From a virus, in the IMG/VR virus record IMGVR_UViG_3300042521_000140, positions 1-22,024 of that record: a DNA stretch of 22,024 bases; one strand, given 5' to 3'. Shown in pieces: positions 20,834-22,024 of the stretch. The notes under the pieces are model-generated. The model worked only from the letters and a program-made list of their open reading frames with translations. It did not search any database and was not told the DNA's origin. Within the stretch, counting starts at the first letter, position 1; each line of letters opens with the position of its first letter. A program made the translations under genes and the position numbers.

Positions 20834-21060
20834 GCGACAACCTTGGAACTTCATACGACCCAAAAAAAATGGCTATTCGCGTAAAGTCAGAAGAAGTTTA
20901 TCAAAAACAACAATGGGGAAGAAATAAAAAAACTTGTTGGTCATGCCAAAAAGACAAACACATACTTGGTGGACATCAAAAAGTTGCATCTGGTTTTTAT
21001 AAATTTGTTTGCAAAGATTGTTGCGAGGCAAATTTACAAAAGAAAAAGGATGCAGCATGA
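20830..21060 (+). CDS. Small zinc-ribbon protein
   Basis: 76 residues, ATGA overlaps on both sides. C36 and C39 (KTCWSCQKD) with C61 and C64/C65 (VCKDCCEAN) make a CxxC-x21-CxxC zinc ribbon. The flanks are Lys-rich. It may bind DNA, RNA or act as an adaptor. The DNA is clearly A-rich compared with its neighbours (18 G or C in the 60 bases 20881-20940), suggesting separate history. No family name is assigned. Confidence 0.7.
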   Translation: MSDNLGTSYDPKKMAIRVKSEEVYQKQQWGRNKKTCWSCQKDKHILGGHQKVASGFYKFVCKDCCEANLQKKKDAA

Positions 21061-21320
21061 GATACGCAAGCCGTGTGGACGCAAATCAGGCGCAAATCGT
21101 ATCCGCACTTAGAGGTGCTGGCGCTTACGTCTGGATTATTGGCCTACCTGTTGACCTCTTAGTTGGCTACAACGGTCAGACATACTTGGTTGAGATCAAG
21201 GATGGCCCTAAAAAGGTTTTAACGAGGTTACAGCAAGAGTTTTTTGGGAATTGGTGTGGTGGTGGCTTGCATCGCATTGATGGCCCTGAAGACGCTTTAC
21301 GCATGATTGGTGTTTTATGA
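21057..21320 (+). CDS. PD-(D/E)XK nuclease (VRR-NUC or resolvase-like)
   Basis: 87 residues from ATG 21057 (ATGA overlap); an earlier in-frame start at 21009 lies inside the previous gene. D33 in GLPVDLLVGYNG and E46/K48 in YLVEIKDGPKK form the D ... ExK core of PD-(D/E)XK nucleases, and the following LTRLQQEFFGNW helix with a final HRIDGPEDALRMIG matches small phage endonucleases of the VRR-NUC type. It is likely to cut branched or flap DNA in recombination or replication. Substrate is not known. Confidence 0.75.
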   Translation: MRYASRVDANQAQIVSALRGAGAYVWIIGLPVDLLVGYNGQTYLVEIKDGPKKVLTRLQQEFFGNWCGGGLHRIDGPEDALRMIGVL

Positions 21321-21628
21321 CACCTGACATGAAAAGCCGTGAGCAAGAAAAGTTGTATCACGCAATCATCAACCAGATTGCCAAACAGTCAAAGCTGCAC
21401 GGTAGCCGCTGGTCAACAGAGTCATGGAAACGATACCTGATAGACCAGTGGGCGCATGAGAACGGAGAGTCAGCATCTGTCAGCAAAGTCATGCCAAGCA
21501 TTGATGGTTTGCGGATAGTACAGCTAGGACTGCAAAGCAGACGGTTTACCAAAGAGCAAGCCATTAGTTTTACTGAGTGGCTGTTGTATTGGGCCAACAC
21601 AAACGGGGTAACGCTTGAAGAACGCTGA
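21317..21628 (+). CDS. ninB: NinB-like recombination protein, short form
   Basis: 103 residues, ATGA overlap. MKSREQEKLYHAIINQIAKQ followed by GSRWSTESWKRYLIDQW and PSIDGLRIVQLGLQSRRFTK, then FTEWLLYWANTNGVTL corresponds in order to the part of lambda NinB (Orf) from its RSLDQNRKLW region onward. About 40 N-terminal residues of lambda NinB are missing, as is the far C-terminus. NinB binds single-stranded DNA and SSB and can replace RecFOR functions. Whether this short form keeps activity is unknown. Confidence 0.8.
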   Translation: MTPDMKSREQEKLYHAIINQIAKQSKLHGSRWSTESWKRYLIDQWAHENGESASVSKVMPSIDGLRIVQLGLQSRRFTKEQAISFTEWLLYWANTNGVTLEER

Positions 21629-21899
21629 AATTATTCATAAAGGCAAAGTGGCAAGCCTTGGCTGTGCGCTATGTCATCACTTGCATGGCGAACATGAGCC
21701 GGGGCCAGTGGAGTTACACCACCTAAGAGCAGGGGGTTGGGGCAAAGGCGACTACAAGACACTTATTCCTTTATGCGTAGAACATCATCGTGGCAATAAG
21801 GGTTTCCACGGGCTTGGAAACAAAGGTTTTGTTGACTACTATGACATCACTCAGCAACAACTGCTTGAGTGGACACTTAACAAGATAGGACAAACATGA
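21615..21899 (+). CDS. Ref-like HNH nuclease domain protein
   Basis: 94 residues from TTG 21615, 14 bases inside ninB; GGGG is six bases before it. After KVASLGCALCHHLHGEHEPG comes VELHHLRAGGWGKGDYKTLI and PLCVEHHRGNKGFHGLGNKG, then FVDYYDITQQQLLEW. This is the C-terminal nuclease part of the Ref family (RecA-dependent nuclease of phage P1): Cys pair, ELHHLR, IPLC..HHR and GFHG. P1 Ref has a long extra N-terminal region that is absent here. It probably cuts DNA at RecA-bound joints or acts as a simple HNH nuclease. Confidence 0.8.
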   Translation: MKNAEIIHKGKVASLGCALCHHLHGEHEPGPVELHHLRAGGWGKGDYKTLIPLCVEHHRGNKGFHGLGNKGFVDYYDITQQQLLEWTLNKIGQT

Positions 21900-22024
21900 A
21901 CTACACAGCCATTGCAGCGGCTATGAGAGCCGAAATTGAAAACCCTTTGAAATGCTATATGCCCAACAGCCCCGGCGCTTTTGTGCGGGACAGGCTGTTT
22001 AAAGAATGCTTGTGGGAAGAAGCC
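21896..22024 (+). CDS. Hypothetical protein, 3' end cut by window
   Basis: 43 codons from ATG 21896, in ATGA overlap with the Ref-like gene and open to the right edge. The visible sequence (MNYTAIAAAMRAEIENPLKC and SPGAFVRDRLFKECLWEEA) is helical and charged, with two Cys. Nothing identifies a family. It continues the rightward early operon. Confidence 0.6.
   Translation, partial: MNYTAIAAAMRAEIENPLKCYMPNSPGAFVRDRLFKECLWEEA

Noticed and set aside
1-22024. Prophage with integrase, attachment site or CI-type repressor
   Set aside because: No integrase, attachment repeat or full repressor gene was seen in the window; the winged-helix proteins are too short and unlike CI.

Overview
The window is a 22-kb piece of a tailed-phage genome (Caudoviricetes) with a long, lambda-like tail (siphovirus type). 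It is cut inside a gene at both ends. The visible order of tail tape measure, tail-tip proteins and a gpJ-like hub matches the lambda-type tail module. The mix of gene families (ERF annealing protein, DUF1376 replication protein, DUF3310, Ref-type HNH nuclease, GTA-type three-TM holin, tail-fibre chaperone) recalls freshwater and marine phages of Proteobacteria, possibly Burkholderiales. The host is inferred from family resemblance only. No integrase, lysogeny repressor, terminase, capsid gene or tRNA lies in the window, so lifestyle and packaging cannot be judged.

Region 1 (2-7005, +): C-terminal part of the tape measure, two tail-tip proteins in the lambda M and L positions, a GNAT-like acetyltransferase where lambda has K/I, a 1115-residue gpJ-like hub, and a short fibre with a gp10/collar-like tip. 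Region 2 (7090-14157, +): two small structural proteins, two long repetitive tail fibres (518 and 1302 residues), a small Cys-containing protein and a tail-fibre chaperone. The 1302-residue fibre holds seven 55-57-residue repeats and a separate duplication of about 100 residues. Region 3 (14154-16479, +): lysis and membrane cassette: an XhlA-like protein, a 30-residue single-TM protein joined to its neighbours by 4-base overlaps, two further membrane proteins, a three-TM holin and a GH24 lysozyme.

Region 4 (16462-18899, -): leftward early operon read from the divergent control region: a 52-residue protein, ERF annealing protein, an SSB-like protein ending in an acidic tip, a winged-helix protein, a small unknown, a MazG-like pyrophosphohydrolase, DUF3310 and a Cys-rich protein whose 3' end overlaps the lysozyme 3' end by 18 bases. 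Region 5 (19005-22024, +): rightward early operon: two small proteins, a promoter with a structured leader, the DUF1376 replication protein with a candidate origin in its linker, a second small winged-helix protein, two unknowns, and a recombination group (PD-(D/E)XK nuclease, short NinB, Ref-like HNH nuclease), then a gene running off the edge.

Most gene junctions are ATGA or TGATG/TAATG overlaps, so translational coupling is the rule. The leftward and rightward early operons together look like one replication and recombination programme (annealing protein, SSB-like protein, nucleases, NinB, nucleotide-pool enzyme). The strongest unusual points are the acetyltransferase in the tail tip, the ordered A-B-B-A-B-B-B repeat array in the long fibre, the 30-residue membrane gene, shared short motifs in the non-coding gaps of the early operons, and a shortened NinB/Ref set. 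No clearly unprecedented defence or counter-defence system was recognised.
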